Source of the DNA: JBQCDV01 sp051960855
GTDB taxonomy: Bacteria; Actinomycetota; Actinomycetes; JAJZTN01
NCBI GenBank assembly: GCA_051960855.1
Contig: JBQCDV010000155.1
Coordinates: forward strand, 1-63,847
DNA: 63,847 nucleotides
Direction: 5' to 3'
In this document: positions 7,397-15,022 of the stretch, piece by piece
Numbering within the stretch: the stretch's first letter is position 1
How the letters are laid out: the number at the start of each line of letters is the position of its first letter
Translations under genes and position numbers: made by a program
The notes under the pieces: model-generated
What the model was told of the DNA's origin: nothing
The model's database searches: none
The model's input: only the letters and a program-made list of their open reading frames with translations

Positions 7397-7849
7397 TCAG
7401 GGCTTCGCGATCGCGGTGACGACGAACGACATCGTCACCAGGTCGTCAGCTGTCGCTGCGCCATCCGGCAGCGGCATACCTGGAGGCAACAGGTCGCCGA
7501 GCCGCTGCACGGGTGCGTCGATTCGGCACTCGACCGTCTGCTGCTGGTTGTGTGCGGCTCCGTGCGACAGGAGCTCGTCGCTGAGCACCTTGCCTGTGGT
7601 GTTGTCCGTGGCCAGGTACTCGAACGACACCGGCACGAAGTGGCCGCCGCCCACGATCTGGGCCGCGCTCCAGCTGTCGTGGACGGTCGGCGGCGGGGTC
7701 ACGATCATCATCGTCTGGCCGTCACACGTGAAGGTCTGGGCCTGACGGCTCGGCGGGACCGGCCCTGCGGCTAGCGCAGCGGTGGGGACAGCGGCGGTCG
7801 CGGCTCCGACGAGCGCGAGCGAGACGGCGATTCGGGAGGGAAGGCGCAC
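7397..7849 (-). CDS. Secreted hypothetical protein
   Basis: A 150-residue protein with a classical Sec signal peptide (MRLPSRIAVSLALVGAATAA, cleavage probably after the ALAA stretch near residue 28). The mature part has two cysteines (FTCDGQ and VECRID) that could form a disulfide, and no known domain. The ATG is preceded by AAGGAGATC. Likely an exported small beta-rich protein; function unknown. Confidence 0.7.
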   Translation of the reverse strand: MRLPSRIAVSLALVGAATAAVPTAALAAGPVPPSRQAQTFTCDGQTMMIVTPPPTVHDSWSAAQIVGGGHFVPVSFEYLATDNTTGKVLSDELLSHGAAHNQQQTVECRIDAPVQRLGDLLPPGMPLPDGAATADDLVTMSFVVTAIAKP

Positions 7850-7978
7850 GAGGATCTCCTTGGTTCACACCGACCGGCGACTCCGGCCAGGCGCCAAGCA
7901 ACCTACGAACGACGCTGTCCCTCGTCCTCAGGCTCGCGGTGCTGCCGTCTCCACCCGAGGTCGCGAATTCGTGGCGTC

Positions 7979-8003
7979 AATTCCTCCTGGGAGTGGAGGA
8001 ATT
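7979..8003. promoter_or_regulatory. Perfect 9-bp dyad at the response-regulator promoter
   Basis: AATTCCTCC (7979-7987) and GGAGGAATT (7995-8003) form an inverted repeat with a 7-nt spacer. It is centred about 29 bp before the leaderless -10 box, the position expected for an activator or repressor site. A related dyad lies at the histidine-kinase end of the locus (10624-10645). Confidence 0.6.
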
Positions 8004-8019
8004 CGAGAGTCACTGCCCC

Positions 8020-8025
8020 TACGGT
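8020..8025 (+). promoter_or_regulatory. Leaderless-type -10 box of the response regulator
   Basis: TACGGT ends 6 nt before the GTG at 8032, and there is no Shine-Dalgarno stretch. Confidence 0.5.
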
Positions 8026-8031
8026 GGCCGC

Positions 8032-8712
8032 GTGAGCATCTCGGTGGTGGTCGCCGACGACCAGGCGATGGTGCGTGCCGGCTTCCGCCGACTCCTCGAG
8101 AGCGAAGACGGTCTCGACGTCGTCGGTGAGGCCGCCAACGGAGCCGAGGCTGTCCAAGCCGCGCAACGACTGCGACCGCAGGTGATGCTGCTCGACATCC
8201 GCATGCCAGTCATGGACGGCATCGAGGCCACCCGACGAATCGTCACTGCGACGCAAACCCGGGTCGTCATCCTCACGACCTTCGATCTCGACGAGTACGT
8301 CTACGACGCGCTGCGCGCCGGGGCAGCAGGCTTCCTGCTCAAGGACGCTCCGCCCGACCAGATGGTCGCGGCCATTCATGCCGTCGCTGCCGGGGATGCC
8401 CTGATCGCACCGGCTGTCACCAAGCGACTGCTCGCGGAGTTCGTCAAGCGGCCCCAGCCGCACGATGCCGAGTCCCGGCTGGAGCGGCTGACGGGCCGCG
8501 AACGCGACGTCCTGATGCGGGTCGGGCGCGGGCTGTCCAACTCCGAGATCGCCGCCGAGCTCTACCTCGGTGAAGCGACCGTCAAGACCCACGTCGGCAA
8601 CGTGCTGAGCAAGCTGCAGCTGCGGGACCGGGTGCAAGCGGTCGTCTTCGCCTACGAGCACGGTCTGGTCACTCCCGGCGAGCAGCAGAGTCAGCCGGAA
8701 CGACGTCTCTGA
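8032..8712 (+). CDS. NarL/LuxR-family two-component response regulator
   Basis: A 226-residue regulator. The receiver domain (about 1-120) has the acidic pair in VVADDQAMVRAG, the phosphoacceptor aspartate in LLDIRMPVMDG (about residue 55) and the conserved lysine in FLLKDAPP. The C-terminal LuxR helix-turn-helix (about 150-215) reads LTGRERDVLMRVGRGLSNSE and TVKTHVGNVLSKL. The GTG at 8032 is preferred over upstream in-frame starts because the domain begins there and a -10 box lies just before it. The cognate kinase is probably 9387-10559, two genes away. Its last 22 bp overlap the convergent acetyltransferase gene. Confidence 0.93.
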   Translation: MSISVVVADDQAMVRAGFRRLLESEDGLDVVGEAANGAEAVQAAQRLRPQVMLLDIRMPVMDGIEATRRIVTATQTRVVILTTFDLDEYVYDALRAGAAGFLLKDAPPDQMVAAIHAVAAGDALIAPAVTKRLLAEFVKRPQPHDAESRLERLTGRERDVLMRVGRGLSNSEIAAELYLGEATVKTHVGNVLSKLQLRDRVQAVVFAYEHGLVTPGEQQSQPERRL

Positions 8713-9323
8713 CTCCTGCCCAGCCAGCTAGACAACGGGATGTGCACCCGCGCAACGTCGCGGAAGCCAAGCCGGCGGTACCAGCCAAGCGGCCAGTCGT
8801 CTTCGTCCGCGCCGATGACCAACCTGCGGACGCCTTCGGCAACCAGCAGCCGACGCGCGCCTTCCAGGAGGGCGGCACCGTAACCCTGGCCGCGATAGCC
8901 GGGGAAGACGTCCCCTTCCTGGAGTCGAGCTACTAGACCGATCGGCCCCGGGTGTCGGAAGGCCGCGATGCCGCCCACTGCGTCGCCGTCGCCGTGGTCG
9001 CCCCGCTCGTCGAACGCCCGCCACAGCCGCATGCCGAGCAGAGCGCCTCGAATGCGCACGGACTGGACCAAGGCCCGTGCCGAAGCCTCATCCAGGCCGA
9101 AGGCCACCTCCACCGGGATCCGCTCCTCCACGTAGCGTGACCACTGCTCGTCCGAGTCGCACAGCACAAGGGACAGCGCACGTGCGGCAAAGGGGTCGCT
9201 TGCGTCTCGCACCAGAAGCACCTTGCCGGGCGCATCACCCGCTGCGTCACCGTCGAGCACACCAGGTCGCAGGGCTTGCTCGGTCTCAAGCGCCAGCCGT
9301 GCAAGGTCCCCGTGCTCGTCCAC
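8691..9323 (-). CDS. GNAT-family N-acetyltransferase
   Basis: A 210-residue protein. The acetyl-CoA-binding motif A is seen as EGDVFPGYRGQGYGAALLEG (about 140-159), followed by a strand/helix and LGWYRRLGFRDVARVHI near the end, typical of GNAT enzymes. The N-terminal half (about 1-90) is not recognised. The acyl acceptor is unknown. The 3' end overlaps the response-regulator gene by 22 bp in convergent orientation. Confidence 0.85.
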   Translation of the reverse strand: MDEHGDLARLALETEQALRPGVLDGDAAGDAPGKVLLVRDASDPFAARALSLVLCDSDEQWSRYVEERIPVEVAFGLDEASARALVQSVRIRGALLGMRLWRAFDERGDHGDGDAVGGIAAFRHPGPIGLVARLQEGDVFPGYRGQGYGAALLEGARRLLVAEGVRRLVIGADEDDWPLGWYRRLGFRDVARVHIPLSSWLGRSQRRRSG

Positions 9324-9386
9324 GTCCCAGACGCTATGGCCTCGGCCGCACGGGACCCTGGTGATTCCCCTGCTGCCGCCCGGCGG

Positions 9387-10559
9387 TCAGGCCGCCAGTG
9401 GCAGCCGGGCCTTGACCCGGAAGCCGCCGTCCTGCCCGACTCCCGCCTCGAGCGTCCCGCCGAAGAGGCTGACCCGCTCCTGCATCCCGACGAGCCCATG
9501 CCCCCCACCGCGCGGCAGCGGGACGCCGACGGCGGGACGAGCTCCGTCGTTCGTCACGTCGATCTCGAGGCTGTCTGCGCCCCAGCTGACGCGCGCCGTC
9601 ACGGGTGAGCCGGTGGCGTGCTTCGCGGCGTTGGTGAGGGACTCCTGGACGATGCGGTAGGCGGCGATGTCGAGGCCGGGTGGGATGGTGGCCGGCTCGC
9701 CCTCGACGACGAGCTCGACCGGCACGCCGGCGGCCCGAGCTTCCTCCACGAGCTGCGGCAGCTGCGCGATCCCGGGCTGCGGCTGGAGCGGGGACTCCTC
9801 GGTGTGGCGCAGCACGCCGAGCATGCGGCGCAGCTCAGCGAGGGCTTCTCGTCCCGTTGACTCAATGGTCGCCAGCGTCTGGGTGGTGGCGTCGTCCTCG
9901 GGGCGCACGCGGCGCTCGACCGAGGCCGCCAGCACCATCATCGAGACGTCGTGGGAGATGACGTCGTGCAGTTCGCGGGCAATGCGGGCGCGTTCCTCGG
10001 CGGCGGCACGCTCGACGGCCTCGAGTCGCTCGCGCTCGGCACGGGCCGCCTGCTCCTCCAGCGACTCCGCATGCCGGCGTATCCGGGCAAAGGCCAGGCC
10101 GATCCCGAAGGCGATCAGGACCATGAGGTTCGGCCCCGCGACATTGCCGATCGGCTTGCCCAGCAGCAGGGTCGGCAGGTCGCTGAGGATCCCGACGGCG
10201 ACGACGAGCACCGCGGCGCGCGCTGCACGCCCGTCGCAGTAGGCCGCCGCGGCGTAGACGATGAGGAGCAGCTCGATATACGGCACCAGGGGCGGCTGCA
10301 TGTCCATGGGGAACAGCAGGAAGATCCAAGCCGTCTGGGCGATCGCGAAGGCGACCAGCGCGGTCAGCGGTCGGCTGCGACGGAACGCCAGCGGCACCGA
10401 CGACGCGATGAGGAACGGCAGGTGCAGCCAGCGCGAGTGCGGATAGGTGCCCTGCAGCAGCCCGGTGGTGAGGTCGAGGAGGCCGAGCACCAGCAGGACC
10501 GCCGCGAGGACGGCGTCGACGACGTCGCGCCGCTGCATGCTCCGGAGGGCTGCCTTCAC
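9387..10559 (-). CDS. Sensor histidine kinase (HisKA_3/NarX-type)
   Basis: A 390-residue membrane kinase. The N-terminal half has about five to six hydrophobic segments (AVLAAVLLVLGLLDLTTGLL, LIVYAAAAYC, AAVLVVAVGILSDL, LMVLIAFGIGLAFARI). It is followed by a coiled linker and the HisKA_3 H-box RIARELHDVISHDVSMMVL (about 210-228), then the ATPase domain with the N-box ESLTNAAKHA and a G-box GGGHGLVGMQERV. The GTG at 10559 is chosen because TACCGT lies 7 nt before it. An ATG at 10538 is the alternative. The frame runs open to 11261, but that part covers another gene. It likely phosphorylates the regulator at 8032. Confidence 0.92.
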   Translation of the reverse strand: MKAALRSMQRRDVVDAVLAAVLLVLGLLDLTTGLLQGTYPHSRWLHLPFLIASSVPLAFRRSRPLTALVAFAIAQTAWIFLLFPMDMQPPLVPYIELLLIVYAAAAYCDGRAARAAVLVVAVGILSDLPTLLLGKPIGNVAGPNLMVLIAFGIGLAFARIRRHAESLEEQAARAERERLEAVERAAAEERARIARELHDVISHDVSMMVLAASVERRVRPEDDATTQTLATIESTGREALAELRRMLGVLRHTEESPLQPQPGIAQLPQLVEEARAAGVPVELVVEGEPATIPPGLDIAAYRIVQESLTNAAKHATGSPVTARVSWGADSLEIDVTNDGARPAVGVPLPRGGGHGLVGMQERVSLFGGTLEAGVGQDGGFRVKARLPLAA

Positions 10560-10566
10560 ACCAGCG

Positions 10567-10572
10567 ACGGTA
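10567..10572 (-). promoter_or_regulatory. Leaderless-type -10 box of the histidine kinase
   Basis: On the minus strand TACCGT ends 7 nt before the GTG at 10559; no Shine-Dalgarno sequence precedes the start. Confidence 0.45.
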
Positions 10573-10623
10573 GGCCGGATCGCCCCGGCGCACCTCCACT
10601 TTGCGACGCGAATTTCCGCTCGG

Positions 10624-10645
10624 ATCTCCCCCTCCGGGTGGAGAT
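10624..10645. promoter_or_regulatory. Dyad between the histidine kinase and membrane-protein genes
   Basis: ATCTCC (10624-10629) and GGAGAT (10640-10645) form an inverted repeat with a C/G-rich spacer, resembling the dyad at 7979-8003. It sits roughly midway between the kinase -10 (10567-10572) and a TAGCGT box (10688-10693) facing the gene at 10740. A shared operator for the response regulator is the simplest reading. Confidence 0.4.
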
Positions 10646-10739
10646 GCGGACTCCCGTCGGCTGAGGCGCTCGGTGGGTCGCCGCTCCTAGCGTCCCGGTC
10701 ACGACGCCGACACCCGTCGGCCGACCGAGAGGAACCGTC

Positions 10740-11168
10740 ATGTCCGCAGCTGTCGACACCACCACCGCCCCCACCTCCAGCCGGCTCGCCCGCCTCGCCC
10801 TGCTCGGTGCCGCCGGAGCAGCGGTCGTCATCGCGGCGGGCAACTACAACGTCCCCAAGGGCGAGAACGGTGGACTCGACGAGGCCATCCAGACCGCCAT
10901 CCTCTGCGCGATCGTGGCTGCCGGCGTCTTCGGGCTGGTGCTGCCGCGGGTGCACACCGGCCACCGGACGGCCGTGGTGCTCGGGGTCCTGACCATCCTC
11001 AGCGTGGCGGTCTTCTGGTCGGGCCTCACTCCGATCCTCGCCGCCGCAACCTGGGGCGCGAACGACGCACACCCTGCCGGCCGCGGCGTCGTCGTCCTCC
11101 GGTGGGTGGCGGCCGGGCTCGCAGCTCTCACCGTGATCTGGAGTGTCGCGACCAGCCACGTCTTCTGA
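10740..11168 (+). CDS. Small four-helix membrane protein beside the two-component system
   Basis: A 142-residue protein with four hydrophobic segments (LARLALLGAAGAAVVIAAGN, ILCAIVAAGVFGLVL, AVVLGVLTILSVAVF, LRWVAAGLAALTVIWS). The start ATG at 10740 follows GAGAGGAACCGTC. Function is not known. Its divergent position from the kinase, with the shared dyad between, makes it the likely output gene of this two-component system. It is followed by the long palindrome at 11253-11305. Confidence 0.75.
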   Translation: MSAAVDTTTAPTSSRLARLALLGAAGAAVVIAAGNYNVPKGENGGLDEAIQTAILCAIVAAGVFGLVLPRVHTGHRTAVVLGVLTILSVAVFWSGLTPILAAATWGANDAHPAGRGVVVLRWVAAGLAALTVIWSVATSHVF

Positions 11169-11252
11169 GGGGTCTCGGGCCTCCCCAGCCCGGCTGCCCT
11201 CCCCAGACGGGCCGCCCTCCCCACCGCCGGCCGGTCCGCCGCGCGGACGGAA

Positions 11253-11305
11253 ATGGGTCACGTTCCGCAGTCTTCTGACAGCCAGAGGTGCGGAACGTGA
11301 CCCAT
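11253..11305. repeat. Palindromic intergenic element, copy 1
   Basis: Arms ATGGGTCACGTTCCGCA (11253-11269) and TGCGGAACGTGACCCAT (11289-11305) are perfectly complementary over 17 bp with a 19-nt loop. A second copy with the same arms, the same 19-nt loop length but an unrelated loop lies at 18478-18530. Both lie between convergent genes, so each can act as a two-way terminator. The conserved arms beyond what a terminator needs suggest a REP-type repeat family. Confidence 0.85.
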
Positions 11306-11324
11306 GTCCGCGCGCCCGGCCCCC

Positions 11325-12239
11325 TCAGACCCCGGGGCGCAGCTCGAAGTCCCAGGCGATGACGGCCGGCTGACCCGCCTTTGCGGCGTTGGCGGCCTCT
11401 CCGATCCACGGGTGCAGCGACCAGATGTCCGGCGGCTCGTCGGTCGGCAGGGCAGCCTCGTCGCCAGGGAGCACCGTCTGGGCGTCTCGGTAGGTCTCCT
11501 CACACGCGCGAACGACGAAGCCGTGCGGCAGCGCCGCGCGCAGGTAGTCGCCGGGCCGGTGGGAGTAGCCGGCGATGTGACCGATGCGGCCGTCGGACGC
11601 TTCCTTGATGAGGGGGTACCGGGTCGACCCGGTGAAGTGGCCCTGCGTATCCAGGACGACGAGGTGGCCACCGGGCCGCATGACACGGGCGGCCTCGGCG
11701 AAGAACGGGCGCAGGTCCGGCACGTGCGTGAGTGCGAGGCTGCAGACCACGTGGTCGACGTCGCCGTCGCCGACGGGCAGCGCCGTGAGGTCACCGACGA
11801 GGAACGTCGCCTCCGGCACGGCGCGGCGCGCCCGGGCCAGCATGGCCTCCGAGATGTCGACGCCGACGACGTCATGCCCTCGGTCGACCAGCTGCTGAGC
11901 CACTGCACCGGTGCCGCACGCGGCGTCGAGGGCGCGACCGGGAGGAAGCCAGTCGAGCATCGGCGTGAGCACCGAGTCCCGCATCGGGAAGCAGCCGTTG
12001 TCTTCGCCGTCGTAGGTCAGCGCCCAGCCGTCGTAGCCCTCGCTCACCGCCAGCGGCGGGACGTCCACCCCCGTGCCGAAGTCCTCCGCGCGGTCAAGCA
12101 GCTCCCGGATCTCGCGGATCCGCGCCCGGGTGAACTCGCGGTCATGCTCCCCCGCGAAGGCGCGCATCAGCGCGACGCCCTCGAGGCCCAGGAGATAGCC
12201 CAGCGGGTGCTGGTGGATCACACCACCCTCATCGCTCAC
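11325..12239 (-). CDS. Class I SAM-dependent methyltransferase
   Basis: A 304-residue protein with a helical N-terminal part (about 1-90) and a Rossmann methyltransferase core. Motif I is GRALDAACGTGAVAQQLVDR (about 122-141), motif II VVGVDISEAML, motif III FLVGDLTALPVGDGDVDHVV and motif IV ARVMRPGGHLVVLDTQG. The methyl acceptor is unknown; the architecture resembles ubiE/COQ5-like small-molecule methylases. The GTG at 12239 is chosen, as the longer ORF (to 12290) would collide with the divergent molybdoenzyme promoter; a distant GAAGGAAGG lies upstream. Confidence 0.85.
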   Translation of the reverse strand: MSDEGGVIHQHPLGYLLGLEGVALMRAFAGEHDREFTRARIREIRELLDRAEDFGTGVDVPPLAVSEGYDGWALTYDGEDNGCFPMRDSVLTPMLDWLPPGRALDAACGTGAVAQQLVDRGHDVVGVDISEAMLARARRAVPEATFLVGDLTALPVGDGDVDHVVCSLALTHVPDLRPFFAEAARVMRPGGHLVVLDTQGHFTGSTRYPLIKEASDGRIGHIAGYSHRPGDYLRAALPHGFVVRACEETYRDAQTVLPGDEAALPTDEPPDIWSLHPWIGEAANAAKAGQPAVIAWDFELRPGV

Positions 12240-12357
12240 AGGCCTGCACGTCCTTCCTTCTCGAGCGCACGCACGTGTGGCGCTCCTCACGCACGCAATT
12301 CAAGAGTTTCCGCCCGCGGGGCCAAACCGTGCCGTCGGCCGCCGCGAAGCCCTAGAC

Positions 12358-13971
12358 GTGACCGACGGACGCTCCCGCCACAGCCAGCGCTGGGGGCTTG
12401 TGGCCTCCGCTGCCGCAGGCATCCTGGCAGCCGGCGTCGGTCTCGGCGTCGCCGAGCTCGTGGCCGGACTCGTCGGACCACGCACCTCTCCGGTGCTCGC
12501 GGTCGGCGATGTCGCCATCACCCTCACGCCGGAGTGGCTCAAAGAGCTGGCCATCAGCCACTTCGGGACTCATGACAAGACCGCCCTGCTCGTCGGGATC
12601 GGCGTCGTCATCACCCTGTACGCCGCAGCAGTCGGGCTGCTCAGCCGCGTCCGTCTGGCCCTGGGCGTCGCCGGGGTGCTTCTCTTCGGCGGCCTGGGCG
12701 TGGCTGCCGCGATCTCCCGCCCCGAGGCCCCTTCGCTCGCCTGGCTGCCGGCGTCGGTCGCCGCCCTCGTCGCGGTCGCCGCTCTCGTGATCCTCAGCCG
12801 GCCGCTGCGTCAGCACGCGGGAGGCGCCGTCCGAGAATCAGACTCGGCCGCTGGTGAGCACGCGCAGGTCGACCGCCCCCAGCTCGACCGAGCTGAGCTC
12901 GACCGCCGAGGCTTCCTCACCGCGGCCGCCGCGACCGCGGGCGTGGCGGTCGTCAGCGCGGTCGGAGGCCGGCTGCTGCAGTCGCGAGCCGACGTCGCCA
13001 GCGCCCGCAAGGCCCTGGTGCTGCCGGAGCCGGCGTCACCTGCCATGCCGATTCCGCCGGCGGCCGACGTCTCCGAGCGGATCCCCGGGATCACACCGCT
13101 GGTCACCCCCAACTCGAACTTCTACCGCGTGGACACGGCACTCTCCCTGCCGCAGGTCGCGCCGGAGGACTACGAACTCACGTTGCGCGGCCGCTTCGCC
13201 AAGCCGCGCAGCTATCGACTCGAGGACCTGCTCGGGCGCGACGACCTCATCGAGCGCGTCATCACCCTGACCTGCGTCTCGAACGTCGTTGGCGGGGACC
13301 TCGCCGGCACCGCCACGTGGCTCGGGGTGCCACTGGCCGCCCTGCTCCGTGAGAACGGCATCGACGAGTCGTCGACCCAGCTGGTGTGCCGCTCCGTGGA
13401 CGGGATGACCATCGGCGCCTCGACCCGCGCTGCCCTCACGACGCCGGACGCCATGCTCGCCGTCGGCATGAACGGCAAGCCCCTGCCCGTGGCGCACGGC
13501 TTCCCGGTGCGCATGATTATCCCCGGCATCTACGGCTACGCCTCGGCCTGCAAATGGCTGACCAGCATCGAGGCGACGACGTTCGACGCCTACGACGCCT
13601 ACTGGGTGAAGCGGGGCTACAAGGCCGTCGCGCCCATCAAGGTGTCGTCGCGCATCGACACACCCGCGCCACTGCGCACCTTCCGCGCCGGTCCCAAGCC
13701 GATCGCCGGTGTCGCGTGGGCGCAGACCCATGGCATCAGGCGAGTCGAGGTGCAGATCGACGACGGCCCGTGGCAGGAGGCCGAACTCGCGCCGCAGGTC
13801 TCGGTCGATGTGTGGCGCCAGTGGTACCTCAGCCACGACTTCGAGCCCGGCCAGCACCAGATCACGGTCCGCGCGACCGACGGTGACGGCCACCGGCAGA
13901 CCCAGGAGCGCACCGGCGTCTACCCGGACGGCGCCACCGGCTGGCACTCCATTCGCGTCATCGCGACATGA
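12358..13971 (+). CDS. Membrane-anchored sulfite-oxidase-fold molybdopterin oxidoreductase
   Basis: A 537-residue protein. The N-terminal region has three to four membrane segments (about 12-40, 75-125, 130-150). A twin-arginine-like stretch LDRRGFLTAAAATAGVAVVS (about 185-204) then leads into the extracytoplasmic Mo-cofactor domain (about 265-440, with NSNFYRVDTAL, and the Mo-ligand cysteine in ITLTCVSN) and a C-terminal dimerisation/Ig-like domain (about 445-535). It probably oxidises or reduces a small oxoanion at the outer face of the membrane; the natural substrate is unknown. GTG 12358 is preferred; an in-frame start at 12277 would leave only 37 bp to the divergent gene. A FAS1 lipoprotein gene follows 74 bp later. 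Confidence 0.88.
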   Translation: MTDGRSRHSQRWGLVASAAAGILAAGVGLGVAELVAGLVGPRTSPVLAVGDVAITLTPEWLKELAISHFGTHDKTALLVGIGVVITLYAAAVGLLSRVRLALGVAGVLLFGGLGVAAAISRPEAPSLAWLPASVAALVAVAALVILSRPLRQHAGGAVRESDSAAGEHAQVDRPQLDRAELDRRGFLTAAAATAGVAVVSAVGGRLLQSRADVASARKALVLPEPASPAMPIPPAADVSERIPGITPLVTPNSNFYRVDTALSLPQVAPEDYELTLRGRFAKPRSYRLEDLLGRDDLIERVITLTCVSNVVGGDLAGTATWLGVPLAALLRENGIDESSTQLVCRSVDGMTIGASTRAALTTPDAMLAVGMNGKPLPVAHGFPVRMIIPGIYGYASACKWLTSIEATTFDAYDAYWVKRGYKAVAPIKVSSRIDTPAPLRTFRAGPKPIAGVAWAQTHGIRRVEVQIDDGPWQEAELAPQVSVDVWRQWYLSHDFEPGQHQITVRATDGDGHRQTQERTGVYPDGATGWHSIRVIAT

Positions 13972-14045
13972 ATCGTCCGGCTCCGGCCGGCGCACGACCC
14001 AACAGATCCGCCTCGTGTGAGGCACAACCGAAGGAGTAGTCCGAC

Positions 14046-14765
14046 ATGAAGCAGTCCATCGCGCGTCGCTCTGCCGTGCTCGCCATCGGCGGCGCACTGG
14101 CCCTCAGCCTCACCGCGTGCAGCAGCTCGTCGACCTCAGGCGACAGCAGCACCGGCACGGCCTCGTCCGCGCCGAGTGCGGCCGCGAGCAGCATGAGCAG
14201 CGCCCCCAGCACCATGAGCTCCGACAGCGCCTCTGCGAGCGCCAGCGCTTCCGGCGACGCCATGGCCGCGTCGGCGCCGTTCGGGCCTGGTTGCTCGGCA
14301 GTGCCCACCAGCGGTCCCGGCAGCTTCGAGGGGATGAGCACCGCACCGGTCGCGACCGCCGCGAGCAACAACCCGGTCCTGTCCACGCTGGTCACCGCTG
14401 TCAAGAAGGCGAACCTCGTCGACACCCTCAACTCCGCGAAGGACATCACCGTCATCGCGCCGGCCGACCCGGCCTTCAAGGCGATCCCGGACAGCGACTT
14501 GCAGGCCGTCCTCGCCGACAACAAGAAGCTGACGTCCATCCTCACGGCGCACGTGATCTCCGGGCGCCTCAGCCCCGACCAGCTGGCCGGCTCGCACCAG
14601 ACGCTCGGTGGCGGCACCGTGACCATCGACGGGTCGGGTCAGGACTTCACGATCGCGGGCAGCGAGACCATCACCGGCCAGCCCGCCCACGTGATCTGCG
14701 GCAACGTCCAGACCGCCAACGCCACGGTCTACATCGTCGACCAGGTGCTCAAGCCCAGCGCGTGA
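14046..14765 (+). CDS. FAS1 (fasciclin) domain lipoprotein
   Basis: A 239-residue secreted lipoprotein: lipobox LALSLTACSS with the acylated cysteine near residue 25, a Ser/Ala/Gly-rich linker (about 26-75) and a single FAS1 domain. FAS1 motifs are NPVLSTLVTAVKKANLVDTL (H1-type), ITVIAPADPAFKAIPDS and the H2 region LTAHVISGRLS, ending TVYIVDQVLKPS. It resembles MPB70/MPB83-type proteins. A GAAGGAG ribosome site precedes the ATG. It follows the molybdoenzyme on the same strand, probably as an operon partner at the cell surface. Confidence 0.92.
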   Translation: MKQSIARRSAVLAIGGALALSLTACSSSSTSGDSSTGTASSAPSAAASSMSSAPSTMSSDSASASASASGDAMAASAPFGPGCSAVPTSGPGSFEGMSTAPVATAASNNPVLSTLVTAVKKANLVDTLNSAKDITVIAPADPAFKAIPDSDLQAVLADNKKLTSILTAHVISGRLSPDQLAGSHQTLGGGTVTIDGSGQDFTIAGSETITGQPAHVICGNVQTANATVYIVDQVLKPSA

Positions 14766-14788
14766 CGATCGCTGGATGAGCTGACACG

Positions 14789-14825
14789 ACGTGAGGGGCG
14801 CCGCCGGTGGTGGTGCCCCTCACGT
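14789..14825 (+). terminator. Rho-independent-type hairpin after the FAS1 gene
   Basis: ACGTGAGGGGC (14789-14799) pairs perfectly with GCCCCTCACGT (14815-14825), with a 15-nt loop, starting 24 bp after the stop codon. No U-tract follows, as is common in actinomycete terminators. Confidence 0.75.
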
Positions 14826-14883
14826 GGTGCTTGGCGGTTTGGGCCGGCGGGGCGGACGGGCGGGTGAACGCGTGTTCCACTCG

Positions 14884-15015
14884 AGCTGTTGGTGCTCGGA
14901 AGGCCATCTGTTGGATTTCCTGCACGCCAGGGCGTGTACCAGTTCCAACAGCTGCCGTCGGCAACGTGCACCAGCTCCAACAGCTGCCGTCAGCAACGTG
15001 CACGAGCTCCAACAG
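14884..15015. repeat. 32-bp tandem repeat with inverted relatives
   Basis: Two full 32-bp units (14939-14970 and 14971-15002, two differences) and a partial third (15003-15015) share CAGCTGCCGTC and CAACGTGCA. Upstream lie inverted pieces of the same word: AGCTGTTGG (14884-14892) and CTGTTGGA (14908-14915) against CCAACAGCT/TCCAACAG in each unit. A small hairpin, CACGCC-AG-GGCGTG (14923-14936), is embedded. The block lies between convergent genes, just after the stop of the gene at 15023. Confidence 0.75.
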
Positions 15016-15022
15016 CCCCGAG

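Noticed and set aside
9387..11261. Very long histidine kinase with 234 extra N-terminal residues
   Set aside because: The upstream part overlaps the membrane-protein gene at 10740 and its promoter and is low-complexity Gly/Glu/Asp/Arg.
14939..15015. CRISPR array
   Set aside because: The repeats are directly adjacent with no unique spacers, and no cas genes are present.
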